A stretch of DNA of 64,000 bases from Synechococcus sp. WH 8109 (GTDB lineage: Bacteria; Cyanobacteriota; Cyanobacteriia; PCC-6307; Cyanobiaceae): the NCBI RefSeq assembly GCF_000161795.2, contig NZ_CP006882.1:1736001-1800000 (forward strand), in the 5' to 3' direction. The translations under genes and the position numbers were made by a program. How positions within the stretch are numbered: the stretch's first letter is position 1; every line of letters starts with the position of its first letter. This document shows positions 30,796 to 38,756 of this stretch, piece by piece. Under the pieces are notes generated by a model that had not been told where the DNA came from, made no database searches, and saw only the letters and a list, made by a program, of their open reading frames with translations.

Positions 30796-31970
30796 GGGGC
30801 GAGGCTCTCCATCACGCGCTCCAGGGGGAACCAAGCCTGCGCAGCAGCAGGAAGCTGGGCAATCACTTCCTGGCAGGCCCCGCGCAGCAGCAGCGCCGTT
30901 GCATCCTCCGCAGCGATGCCCCGGCTCTGGAGATAGAACAGCTCATCGGCCTGAAGCTGCGACACGGTGGCCCCATGGGCGCAGCGCACATCGTCGGCCA
31001 CGATCTCAAGCTCGGGCTTGGTGTCCACCCGGGCCCGATCAGACAGCAACAGGTTGCGGCTCAACTGCGCAGCGTTGGTGCGCTGAGCATCGCGGGGAAC
31101 ACTGATGGCGCCGTTAAAAATCGCGTGGGACTGGCCGCCGGCCAGGCATTTCTGCAACTGATCTAGCTCCCCCTCCGGCCCGTCGAAGCGCACCGCAGTG
31201 TGGGTAGCCAGCTGCTGCTCGGCACCGGTGACAGCCAGACCTTTGAGCACGGTCTCTGCCTGGCCATCCACCTGCACCACCCGGGGCTCGACCCGTCCCA
31301 GGTTCCAGCCTTGAACCACAGAAGTGAAGGCGTAGGAGCTGCGGGGCTCCTGCTCGACAGCGAAATGGGCCATCAGCGATGACGCGCCATCCGCCGTCGC
31401 CAGCAAGCCATGGCGCAGTTGGGCCTCCTGCCCCAGATGCACTTCCAGCACATGGCTGTGGGCCGACGCCCCCTCAGCCAGCAGCACCTGCATCAACTCA
31501 AGCTCAGCTTTTTCTTCCAATAGCAGCAACACCCGCGTGGCGTTCAACCCCGCACCCGCCGCCAGCACCAGCTCCAACGGGCCAACCCGTCCCCGCACCC
31601 TGAGGGCCAGGATCTGCTGGGCTTTGGCATGGTTGAACTCCACGGGCCAGACCTGGGCACAACCGCAGCGATCGAGGGTGTGGCCGAGGGCCTGCTCCAG
31701 CTCTTCAGCATTCAGCGCAGTGATTCCCTCCGGAAGAACCTGACCGGCCAGGGGATCATCAAAACCATTGAGCACCAGACGGGTCACCCCGTCCAGGCTG
31801 GCCGGCAGAGACGTGGACAGTGGCGAGGCACTGGCCGGCAATTCCGAGACAGTCGCAAGCCGTTTTAGGTCGGTGAGGCGCCAGGGCTCCTGGCGGCGGC
31901 TGGGCAGACCAAGCTGTTCAAGCGCGGCTCGACCGCGCTCCTGCACTGGCACCAGCACACTGCTTGCCAT
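30792..31970 (-). CDS. sufD: Fe-S assembly scaffold protein SufD
   Basis: 392 residues from ATG 31970. SufB/SufD-type right-handed beta-helix features are seen late in the protein: YAFTSVVQGWNLGRVEPRVV, LAVTGAEQQLATHTAV, and the end region RCAHGATVSQLQADELFYLQ, where the His in CAHGAT is a SufD functional residue. With SufB and SufC it builds [4Fe-4S] clusters. It starts two bases after the sufC stop. Confidence 0.93.
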   Translation of the reverse strand: MASSVLVPVQERGRAALEQLGLPSRRQEPWRLTDLKRLATVSELPASASPLSTSLPASLDGVTRLVLNGFDDPLAGQVLPEGITALNAEELEQALGHTLDRCGCAQVWPVEFNHAKAQQILALRVRGRVGPLELVLAAGAGLNATRVLLLLEEKAELELMQVLLAEGASAHSHVLEVHLGQEAQLRHGLLATADGASSLMAHFAVEQEPRSSYAFTSVVQGWNLGRVEPRVVQVDGQAETVLKGLAVTGAEQQLATHTAVRFDGPEGELDQLQKCLAGGQSHAIFNGAISVPRDAQRTNAAQLSRNLLLSDRARVDTKPELEIVADDVRCAHGATVSQLQADELFYLQSRGIAAEDATALLLRGACQEVIAQLPAAAQAWFPLERVMESLAP

Positions 31971-31972
31971 GG

Positions 31973-32761
31973 TCAAGCGGCTCCTTGAGCGGCCAGTTCC
32001 TGATCCACCCAGTCGTATCCGGTCTGCTCCAGCTCAAGGGCCAGCTCCCGGCCTCCGGTACGCAGAATCCGGCCTGCCGCCATCACATGCACATAGTCCG
32101 GGGTGATCTCATCGAGAAGACGCTGGTAGTGGGTGATGAGCAGCGTGGCGTTATCTTCCGTCGCCAGCTGGTTCACACCACCGGCCACGATGCGCAGGGC
32201 ATCGATATCCAGGCCGGAATCGGTTTCATCCAGGATCGCCACCACGGGCTCCAGCAACGCCATCTGCAGAATCTCGTTGCGCTTTTTCTCGCCCCCCGAG
32301 AAGCCTTCGTTAACACTGCGCTCAAGGAAGGCAGGGTCCATTTGCACCACCTTGAGCTTGTCGTGCACATGATCCTCGAAGGCAAAGGTGTCGAGCTCCT
32401 CTTCCCCCTGTTTTTCGCGTCGGGCATTGGTGGACACCCGCAAGAATTCCAGGTTGCTGACGCCAGGGATTTCAACGGGGTACTGAAATCCGAGGAACAC
32501 CCCCAGACGGGCCCGCTCTTCAGGCTCCAGCTCAAACAGATCCTGGCCGCGATAACGAACTGTGCCGCCCGTGACCCGGTAGGCCGGATGCCCGGCCAAC
32601 ACCTTGGAAAGCGTGCTCTTGCCACTGCCGTTGCGACCCATCACTGCATGGACTTCACCAGCTCTCACCTGCAGATTCACTCCCTTGAGGATGGGCTTGT
32701 CCTCGACGGAGGCATGCAGGTCTTGGATGTCGAGCAGCAGCTCAGCGTCAGGGCGAATCAC
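31973..32761 (-). CDS. sufC: Fe-S assembly ATPase SufC
   Basis: 262 residues from a GTG start. Walker [11 protein letters not shown] at 41-50, signature [12 protein letters not shown] at about 155, and Walker [14 protein letters not shown]. It is a soluble ABC-type ATPase that drives the SufBCD scaffold. It lies between sufB (42-base gap) and sufD in the minus-strand operon. Confidence 0.96.
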   Translation of the reverse strand: MIRPDAELLLDIQDLHASVEDKPILKGVNLQVRAGEVHAVMGRNGSGKSTLSKVLAGHPAYRVTGGTVRYRGQDLFELEPEERARLGVFLGFQYPVEIPGVSNLEFLRVSTNARREKQGEEELDTFAFEDHVHDKLKVVQMDPAFLERSVNEGFSGGEKKRNEILQMALLEPVVAILDETDSGLDIDALRIVAGGVNQLATEDNATLLITHYQRLLDEITPDYVHVMAAGRILRTGGRELALELEQTGYDWVDQELAAQGAA

Positions 32762-32803
32762 GGAAGGCTTCGTTAAAAAACAGAGACAAGGTGGGAGAGG
32801 GAA

Positions 32804-34243
32804 TCAGCCCACGGACCCCTCAAGTTTGAGGGCCAGCAATTTGTCGGCCTCAGCGGCAAACTCCATCGGCAGCTGATTGAAGACGTCGCGGCAGAAGCCG
32901 CTGACCATCATCGAGACGGCCTCTTCAAACCCGATGCCACGGCTCTGCAGGTAGAAGAGCTGGTCTTCGGAGATGCGACATGTGCTGGCCTCGTGCTCGA
33001 TGGCCGCCTGGGGCTGCTGTGAACGGATGTAGGGATAGGTATTCGCAGCGGCTTGATCGCCGATCAGCATCGAATCGCACTGGCTGTAATTGCGGGCGCC
33101 CTTGGCATTGGGTCCCATCTGAACAAGACCGCGATAGCTGTTGCTGGAGCGGCCTGCACTGATGCCCTTGCTCACAATCGTGGAGCGGGTGCGCGGTCCG
33201 ACATGAACCATCTTGGTACCGGTGTCGGCCTGCTGGCAGTTGTTGGTGAGGGCCACGGAATAGAACTCACCCACCGAATCAGCACCCTGGAGCACGCAAC
33301 TGGGGTATTTCCAGGTGATGGCTGAACCGGTCTCTACCTGGGTCCAGCTGATGCGGCTGCGATGACCGCGGCACTGGCCTCGTTTGGTCACGAAGTTGTA
33401 GATCCCGCCGACGCCATTTTCATCACCGGCGTACCAGTTCTGAACCGTGGAATATTTGATCGAAGCGTCGTCGAGGGCCACCAGTTCCACCACCGCCGCA
33501 TGCAGCTGGCTGGTGTCGAACATTGGTGCCGTGCAGCCCTCGAGATAACTGACCGAAGCACCCTCTTCCGCCACGATCAAGGTGCGCTCGAACTGTCCGG
33601 TGTCGCCGGAATTGATCCGGAAGTACGTGGAGAGCTCCATCGGGCACTCAACACCCTTCGGAATGAAAACGAAGGATCCGTCGCTGAACACGGCTGAGTT
33701 CAGGGCGGCGAAATAGTTGTCGTTGCTGGAGACAACCGTGCCGAGGTAGCGCTCGATCAGCTCGGGATGCTCTTTGACCGCCTCACTGAAGGAGCAGAAC
33801 ACCACCCCGTGTTCCGCCAGCTTCTCCTTGTAAGTGGTGGCAATCGAAACGCTGTCAAAAACAGCGTCCACGGCCACGTTGCTGAGGCGCTTCTGCTCGC
33901 TCAGCGGGATGCCGAGTTTGTCGAAGGTTTCCAACAGCTTCGGATCCACCTCATCGAGGCTGGCCTTCTTCTCCAGCTGCTTGGGAGCCGCGTAGTAGAC
34001 GATGTCTTGATAATCAATCTCTGTATAACCCAAGGCAGCCCAGTCGGGCTCCTCAAGGGTGAGCCAGTGGCGAAACGCCTTGAGCCGGAACTGCAGCAGG
34101 AAATCAGGCTCCTCCTTCTTGGCCGAGATCAGGCGAACGACCTCTTCACTGAGACCCTTGGCGATCTTGTCAGTCTCGATCTCGGTGACGAAGCCGTACT
34201 TGTACGGCTGGCTGACGAGATCCCGTGTGGAGGTACTGGTCAT
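32804..34243 (-). CDS. sufB: Fe-S assembly scaffold protein SufB
   Basis: 479 residues, normal for cyanobacterial SufB. It contains [39 protein letters not shown] and the conserved [15 protein letters not shown] and [17 protein letters not shown]. It receives persulfide sulfur from SufS and hosts the nascent cluster. It starts five bases after the FTR catalytic subunit gene, so the two are co-transcribed and probably jointly controlled by SufR. Confidence 0.96.
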   Translation of the reverse strand: MTSTSTRDLVSQPYKYGFVTEIETDKIAKGLSEEVVRLISAKKEEPDFLLQFRLKAFRHWLTLEEPDWAALGYTEIDYQDIVYYAAPKQLEKKASLDEVDPKLLETFDKLGIPLSEQKRLSNVAVDAVFDSVSIATTYKEKLAEHGVVFCSFSEAVKEHPELIERYLGTVVSSNDNYFAALNSAVFSDGSFVFIPKGVECPMELSTYFRINSGDTGQFERTLIVAEEGASVSYLEGCTAPMFDTSQLHAAVVELVALDDASIKYSTVQNWYAGDENGVGGIYNFVTKRGQCRGHRSRISWTQVETGSAITWKYPSCVLQGADSVGEFYSVALTNNCQQADTGTKMVHVGPRTRSTIVSKGISAGRSSNSYRGLVQMGPNAKGARNYSQCDSMLIGDQAAANTYPYIRSQQPQAAIEHEASTCRISEDQLFYLQSRGIGFEEAVSMMVSGFCRDVFNQLPMEFAAEADKLLALKLEGSVG

Positions 34244-34248
34244 TCAGC

Positions 34249-34605
34249 TCAGCCGGCGGTGGCGTTGATCGTTTCGGTGGTGATGGTCTGCGTCTTCTCA
34301 GGGCAAGCGAAGGGGTTGTCCTCAGTGAGGAAGAGCATGCAATGGCATTCCTTGCGCTCGCGCATTGGAACACAGGGACAGTTCCAGAAGGCCTGTGAGA
34401 CCTCGGCGTCTTTGTCTTCGTAATGGCGGCAAGGGCACAGCGCTCCCCCCAGATCGTCCTTGTGACGTGCCAGACCCTTCAGAACAACAGCGGTGACACT
34501 GGGGTCGGCACAGAAATACGTGCCGGTGCGCTGCGCATAAGTTTCAGCGAACTTACGGATGACCTCCAGGCTTTCTGCTGTCGGCTCTTGGGGGGCGTCG
34601 GACAT
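34249..34605 (-). CDS. ftrC: Ferredoxin-thioredoxin reductase catalytic (beta) chain
   Basis: 118 residues. The seven conserved Cys pattern is visible: Cys57 and Cys59 (CPCRHYEDK), Cys76 and Cys78 (CPCVPMRER), Cys87 and Cys89 (CHCMLF). These carry the redox disulfide and the [4Fe-4S] cluster. Light-reduced ferredoxin gives electrons to this enzyme, which reduces thioredoxin and so activates carbon-fixation enzymes. It is the first gene of the suf operon in this genome, upstream of sufB by five bases. The N-terminal Pro/Glu-rich leader is short. Confidence 0.95.
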   Translation of the reverse strand: MSDAPQEPTAESLEVIRKFAETYAQRTGTYFCADPSVTAVVLKGLARHKDDLGGALCPCRHYEDKDAEVSQAFWNCPCVPMRERKECHCMLFLTEDNPFACPEKTQTITTETINATAG

Positions 34606-34630
34606 GGAAGTGGAGGGAGCGGCGAATTAC

Positions 34631-34646
34631 GAAACCCCGCGGTTTC
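34631..34646. promoter_or_regulatory. Palindrome in the sufR/ftrC-suf divergent region (candidate operator)
   Basis: GAAACC-CCGC-GGTTTC is a perfect 6-bp inverted repeat 25 bases upstream of the ftrC ATG and 118 bases from the sufR ATG. The position suits a repressor site controlling the operon. It does not match the CAAC-N6-GTTG pattern reported for SufR in Synechocystis, so assignment to SufR is only by position. Confidence 0.35.
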
Positions 34647-34763
34647 CTTACTGGAAGCCTAGGCCAACAGGGCTCCGGTCAGCGGGCTCCCCATTGTGAC
34701 CCTCAACACGGCCGACATGCCGAGGCAATTCGGTGGCATCGTGTGGGGAGGTTTCGCCTCCTC

Positions 34764-35408
34764 ATGAGCGCCTCGGCCCCCGCCAGCACCCGCGACGCCG
34801 TGCTCTCCCTGCTGCTTGAGCGCGGGGAGGTGGACGCTGGCACCCTTGCCGATGCCGTGGGCATTTCCGTTCAGGCCATGCGGCGGCACCTGCGCGCCCT
34901 CGCCGACAGCGGCTTGGTCTGCGCCAGCAGCAATGCCAGCGGCCCGGGGCGTCCCAGCAACCGCTGGTGCCTCACCGACGAAGGACGGGCCCAGTTCCCC
35001 GATGGCAGCGGCCGCTTCGCCCTTGGCCTGCTGGATTCGATGCGCAGCCATCTCCCCGAAGCGACCGTGCGCCAGCTGCTCAATCAGCAGGCGGAGTCGA
35101 AGGCCAGCCAATACCGACAAAGCCTTGGCGAAGCCTCCCTGGAGGCTCGCCTCGAACACCTGGCACGGCTTCGGCGCGATGAGGGCTATGTGACCGTCTG
35201 CAGCCGGGACGACGACGGCGTGAGCTGGCGGCTCGAGGAGGCCCACTGTTCCGTGCAGCGCATTGCTGAAGAATTTCCCGCGGTCTGCGACCAGGAATTG
35301 CTGCTGATTAGGCGCACCGTGCCGGACTGCCGGGTGGAACGGGTGCATTGGCGGCTCGAGGGCGGCCACGCCTGCGGCTTCCGCATCACTCCGTTACCGC
35401 AGGGCTGA
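34764..35408 (+). CDS. sufR: Fe-S biogenesis transcriptional repressor SufR
   Basis: 214 residues from ATG 34764. A winged-helix domain (residues about 8-65: STRDAVLSLLLERGEVDAG, GISVQAMRRHLRALADSG) is followed by a dimer/sensor domain with Cys residues around EAHCSVQRIAEEFPAVCDQE and VPDCRVERVHW that can bind an Fe-S cluster. In cyanobacteria SufR represses suf genes when clusters are sufficient. It is divergent from the operon, the usual arrangement. Its stop overlaps the start of the next gene (TGATG). Confidence 0.93.
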   Translation: MSASAPASTRDAVLSLLLERGEVDAGTLADAVGISVQAMRRHLRALADSGLVCASSNASGPGRPSNRWCLTDEGRAQFPDGSGRFALGLLDSMRSHLPEATVRQLLNQQAESKASQYRQSLGEASLEARLEHLARLRRDEGYVTVCSRDDDGVSWRLEEAHCSVQRIAEEFPAVCDQELLLIRRTVPDCRVERVHWRLEGGHACGFRITPLPQG

Positions 35409-35746
35409 TGGGCATCGACCGAGCCGCGATTGAACGCATCGACTCCACCCTGCTGCCCCAGCTCGATCGCCATCACCTGCGGGTGCTGAGCCACTGCCTG
35501 GACAGCTTTCAATCCATGGCCGCTCCAGGGAGCACTGGCGCGATCCCCGACAAAAATCAACGGCGCCGCTGGTGCCAACAGCAACCCGTGGTCGCTGACG
35601 ATCCAGCATTCCTCGACACCTTGCTGCTGCAGCTCAACGCTGCCGCCGATCAGCTGGATCAACTGGCGCTTGAGCTGGGCAAGCCTCCATTGGCACTGAC
35701 CCTCGACGATCTGATCAGCGCCGCCGAAGCCCGCTGCCGTGGCTGA
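35408..35746 (+). CDS. Conserved hypothetical protein coupled to sufR
   Basis: 112 residues from ATG 35408, whose A is the last base of the sufR stop. It is helical throughout (AAIERIDSTLLPQLDRHHLR, DTLLLQLNAAADQLDQLALE) with WCQQQPVVADDPAF in the middle and no membrane segment. The tight coupling suggests it is made with SufR. No family is recognised; small helical proteins downstream of sufR are frequent in picocyanobacteria, but the function is unknown. Confidence 0.7.
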   Translation: MGIDRAAIERIDSTLLPQLDRHHLRVLSHCLDSFQSMAAPGSTGAIPDKNQRRRWCQQQPVVADDPAFLDTLLLQLNAAADQLDQLALELGKPPLALTLDDLISAAEARCRG

Positions 35747-35826
35747 CATGGCTTTCGTGGGTGGCTGGGCTGTCGTGGCTGACTTGGTCGGGCTGCCATC
35801 ATCAACTCACTTCCTCAAAGCCGGTG

Positions 35827-36420
35827 ATGCTTGAGATCTCAGACGCCCTCAGCTTCTTTCGTCTGAGCTGTGGCCGCTGGACCTCACAGCGCAGCCAGCA
35901 CCACCTGCTGCATCGCCGCGCCGAAGCCGGCGCCTCCTTCATCGTTGTAGAGGAACTGCTCAAGGGCGACGAACGCCTTGCGGAGATCGCCGAACGCAAC
36001 AACGCCAGTGTTGAGCAGATCGTGGGGGGCTGCTGGGTGCGCTGGAGCGGATCGATGGCCTGGGATCGGGCCGGTGAATCCCATGAAGACCAGACCATGT
36101 TCGGACTGATCCCCGAAGACGAAACGGGGAGACGGGGACTGCTGCTGCGGGATCGCGGTTATGCCGAGAAAGCGCCGGTGGCAGGCCAGTTCCGCATGGA
36201 CGACGAAAACGGCCTGATCCTCACCACTGACTACGAAATGATGAGCTCCCTGGAGCGCTTCTGGTTCGCCAGCGAGAACGTGCGGCTGCGCACCAGCACG
36301 GTGCAAGGACTCTCCAACAACGCCTCCTTCTGCATCGAGACCCGGCAGCTGGACGATATTGATCAGCGCAGCCCTGCAATGGCTTCGAACGGGGCCGCCC
36401 TCGCCCCATTCGGCTGGTAA
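35827..36420 (+). CDS. Phycobiliprotein bilin lyase, CpeS/CpcS type
   Basis: 197 residues from ATG 35827. The start SFFRLSCGRWTSQRSQHHLL is the CpeS/CpcS family hallmark (F-x-x-S-x-G-x-W-x-S-Q-R-S-x-H), followed by GCWVRWSGSMAWD and LLLRDRGYAE, typical of this ten-stranded lipocalin-like fold. These lyases attach phycocyanobilin or phycoerythrobilin to the Cys82-type site of phycobiliproteins. Placement two genes before cpcG supports a phycobilisome role; which phycobiliprotein it serves cannot be told. Confidence 0.88.
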   Translation: MLEISDALSFFRLSCGRWTSQRSQHHLLHRRAEAGASFIVVEELLKGDERLAEIAERNNASVEQIVGGCWVRWSGSMAWDRAGESHEDQTMFGLIPEDETGRRGLLLRDRGYAEKAPVAGQFRMDDENGLILTTDYEMMSSLERFWFASENVRLRTSTVQGLSNNASFCIETRQLDDIDQRSPAMASNGAALAPFGW

Positions 36421-36523
36421 GCAGAAGTACCTAGAAGAAGTATTACGGCATGTAATCGCTGCAACAGCAGCTGAAGGGGGCAAGACCCAGCACTTCTACG
36501 ATCGCCAGCAGTGGATGCTGTAG
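36359..36523 (+). CDS. Unrecognised 54-codon ORF between lyase and cpcG
   Basis: TTG at 36359 opens a frame that overlaps the lyase 3' end by 62 bases in another frame and ends five bases before the cpcG start. The sequence begins ISAALQWLRTG and after a Pro-rich turn reads KYLEEVLRHVIAATAAEGGK and HFYDRQQWML. It is strongly protein-like: an amphipathic helix, balanced charge and a Trp/Tyr-rich end. It fills the otherwise empty gap exactly. An alternative is a 3' extension of the lyase reached by a frameshift. No family is recognised. Confidence 0.45.
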   Translation: MISAALQWLRTGPPSPHSAGKQKYLEEVLRHVIAATAAEGGKTQHFYDRQQWML

Positions 36524-36528
36524 CTCGC

Positions 36529-37299
36529 GTGGCCATTCCTCTTCTGGAGTACGCACCAATCACTCAGAACTCTCTGAGATCAGGTGTTCCGAACCTTCGA
36601 GTCGGCTCCGATGAGGGATCCCGGGCTTACTCCCTGGAAATCGCAGACGATCGCGACAACTTCGACACCGTCGTGGAAGCCGGCTATCGGCAAATCTTCT
36701 TCCACGCCTTCAAAACCGATCGGGACGTCAACCTTGAGTCCCAGCTGAAGGATGGACAGATCACCGTTCGCGATTTCATTCGCGGCCTCCTCCTTTCGGA
36801 CACCTTTAAGCGCACCTTCTACGGATTCAACAGCAATTACAAAGTGGTCCGTCACCTTTGCGAGAGGATTCTCGGCCGCAAAGTGAACGGCAAGGGCGAA
36901 GAGCTCTCCTGGTCCATCGTGATTGCGACCAAAGGCCTGGAAGGCCTAGTGGATGTTTTGCTCGACAGCACCGAGTACCTCGACGCCTTCGGTTACGACA
37001 CGGTTCCTTACCAGCGGAACCGCGTTCTTCCCGGCCGTGAGCTCGGCGACACTCCCTTCAACATCACCACCCCCCGCTACGACGAGTACTACCGGAACAT
37101 TCTTGGCTTCCCCCAACTTGTTTTCACTGGCGGGCCTGCCAAGCGACTTCCGGAGCGCGCGAAGATCAAGAAGGGTGGGTCTCCGCAGGACTACATGGCA
37201 TGGGTGAGCGAAATCGGCAATCCTCGCCGAGTCGGCCCAAGCACCAGCGCCGATATGGACTATTTGACCAAGGTGCCTTACCGGACCATCGGCGGCTGA
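36529..37299 (+). CDS. cpcG: Phycobilisome rod-core linker CpcG
   Basis: 256 residues from GTG 36529, giving the family start MAIPLLEYAPITQN. The linker (pfam00427) domain spans about 20-160: SLEIADDRDNFDTVVEAGY, RQIFFHAFKTDRDVNLE, SQLKDGQITVRDFIRGLLLS, VRHLCERILGRKVNGKGEE. The C-terminal part (RYDEYYRNILGFPQLVF and after) differs between paralogues. CpcG connects phycocyanin rods to the allophycocyanin core. A terminator follows at 37321-37349. Confidence 0.93.
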   Translation: MAIPLLEYAPITQNSLRSGVPNLRVGSDEGSRAYSLEIADDRDNFDTVVEAGYRQIFFHAFKTDRDVNLESQLKDGQITVRDFIRGLLLSDTFKRTFYGFNSNYKVVRHLCERILGRKVNGKGEELSWSIVIATKGLEGLVDVLLDSTEYLDAFGYDTVPYQRNRVLPGRELGDTPFNITTPRYDEYYRNILGFPQLVFTGGPAKRLPERAKIKKGGSPQDYMAWVSEIGNPRRVGPSTSADMDYLTKVPYRTIGG

Positions 37300-37320
37300 T
37301 CCGGTACCAAACTTGTTCAC

Positions 37321-37349
37321 AAAAGCGGGGCTTCGGCTCCGCTTTTTTT
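37321..37349 (+). terminator. Rho-independent terminator after cpcG
   Basis: AAAAGCGGGGC-TTCG-GCTCCGCTTTTTTT: a ten-base stem with one G-T pair, a stable TTCG tetraloop and seven T residues. Confidence 0.88.
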
Positions 37350-37476
37350 GTGTCTCTGACTGTGATCCCCGGGATCGACGTTCATCCAGTGGTCAGCATC
37401 CACTGACCCTTGGCCCCTTCATGCTTCGAAAAGGAATTTTTCAGATCACAATGATCCCAAACGAAACCTGGAGTTT

Positions 37477-38556
37477 TTGGACGTGTCCCAAACCCTGTCA
37501 TCCCTGGCACGTCTCACCCTTCGTCAACTGCGTCAGATCGCCAGCGACCTAGGGGTGCCGCTCTACAGCCGCAAAAGCAAAGAGACCCTGGTCGACGAGG
37601 TTGCCCAGCGTCAGCAAAAGCGTGGTGGAGACCTGAAGGCCATCGAGGCGGAACTCAACGCACCTGTCATCGGCGGTAGCGACACCCGCGTAGTGTTCCT
37701 GCCACGGGACCCCCAGTGGGCCTACGTGTTCTGGGAAATCTCCGAGGCCGATCGCAAGGTTGCCCAAAAAGATGGAGCAAGTCGACTTTGCCTGCGCCTG
37801 GCTGACGTGACGGGCATGCAAGACGGCAATGCTCATCCGCACACCCTTCAAGAAGTGCCAGTCGACAGTCACAGCACTGAGTGGTACTTGCCTGTGCCCC
37901 TCTGCGACCGCGATTACCGGGTGGAGTTGGGCTATCGCATTGGCGCCAGCTGGATGTCCCTGGCCTTCTCCTCCGTGGCCCGCGTGCCCGCTCTTCACCC
38001 GAGCGAGCAGATCCTGGATCAGTTTGTGCCCTTCAGCCTCGATGCTGCACCCGCCGAATCCGCTCCAGTCCCCGTCACCCCGATCGAGTCGAGCAACAGT
38101 GGCCTGCACGAGCGGCTTTACCAAAGCGCCACGGTTCAGTTCCGCCGCCGTCGGGTTGGCTCTGAAGAATTCCAGGAGGGCTTTGACGTTTCCGGCGACA
38201 GCAGTGGTTTGAACGACTCTGGGGCTGGCCTCTGGGCCAGCGGCCGCAACGAGTCTGGCCTTGGTGGCGTGGCTCCTCGCCAACGCTCCTTCTGGCTGGT
38301 GGCTGACGCCGAACTGATCGTCTACGGCGCCACCGATCCTTCTGCTCGCCTCACCATCGGTGGCGAAGAAGTGCCTCTCTCCACCGACGGTACCTTTCGG
38401 ATTCAGGTGCCCTTCCGCGACGGAGAGCAGATGTATGCGATCGAAGCCACTGCCTCCGATGGAGAACAGAAGCGCAACATCACGCTCAACTTCAATCGTG
38501 AGACCCCTGAAGACAACAGCAACCCTGCAAGCGAAGCCCGGGCCGAGTGGTTCTGA
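37477..38556 (+). CDS. DUF4912 protein with Rho-N-like N-terminus
   Basis: 359 residues from TTG 37477; GTG 37483 is possible. Residues 5-45 form a SAP/Rho-N-like helix pair (SSLARLTLRQLRQIASDLGV, SRKSKETLVDEVAQ). The DUF4912 core is about 65-185 (TRVVFLPRDPQWAYVFWEIS, STEWYLPVPLCDRDYRVELG, SVARVP). A disordered Ser/Gly-rich middle precedes a second beta domain (SFWLVADAELIVYGATDPSA). The pair of domains occurs across cyanobacteria; function unknown, possibly nucleic-acid or cell-envelope linked. Confidence 0.8.
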   Translation: MDVSQTLSSLARLTLRQLRQIASDLGVPLYSRKSKETLVDEVAQRQQKRGGDLKAIEAELNAPVIGGSDTRVVFLPRDPQWAYVFWEISEADRKVAQKDGASRLCLRLADVTGMQDGNAHPHTLQEVPVDSHSTEWYLPVPLCDRDYRVELGYRIGASWMSLAFSSVARVPALHPSEQILDQFVPFSLDAAPAESAPVPVTPIESSNSGLHERLYQSATVQFRRRRVGSEEFQEGFDVSGDSSGLNDSGAGLWASGRNESGLGGVAPRQRSFWLVADAELIVYGATDPSARLTIGGEEVPLSTDGTFRIQVPFRDGEQMYAIEATASDGEQKRNITLNFNRETPEDNSNPASEARAEWF

Positions 38557-38753
38557 ACCCTTCCGATTCCAAAGCACCAGCATCCCTGCGCTGGTTCGTG
38601 GCCATCACTCCCCTGGCGGGGGCGATGGTCTTTCCATTGGTGGTGCCTTTGGTGATGGCCCGGGTCGGCATCGGCGCCGGTGTGGGCGTCGCCCTCGTTT
38701 TGAGCGGACTCTGGTTTGTAGCGATGCTGAAGACATCGGAGATGCCCCACTGA
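38547..38753 (+). CDS. Small two-helix membrane protein
   Basis: 68 residues, GTG start, overlapping the DUF4912 gene by ten bases. A polar N-terminus (SDSKAPASLRW) precedes two hydrophobic helices (FVAITPLAGAMVFPLVVPLV and GIGAGVGVALVLSGLWFVAM) and a short end LKTSEMPH. Translational coupling with the upstream gene is likely. Conserved hypothetical type; no function known. Confidence 0.7.
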   Translation: MVLNPSDSKAPASLRWFVAITPLAGAMVFPLVVPLVMARVGIGAGVGVALVLSGLWFVAMLKTSEMPH

Positions 38754-38756
38754 AGA

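Noticed and set aside
31964-32776. 270-codon frame opposite sufC
   Set aside because: Antisense shadow of an ABC ATPase with full Walker motifs.
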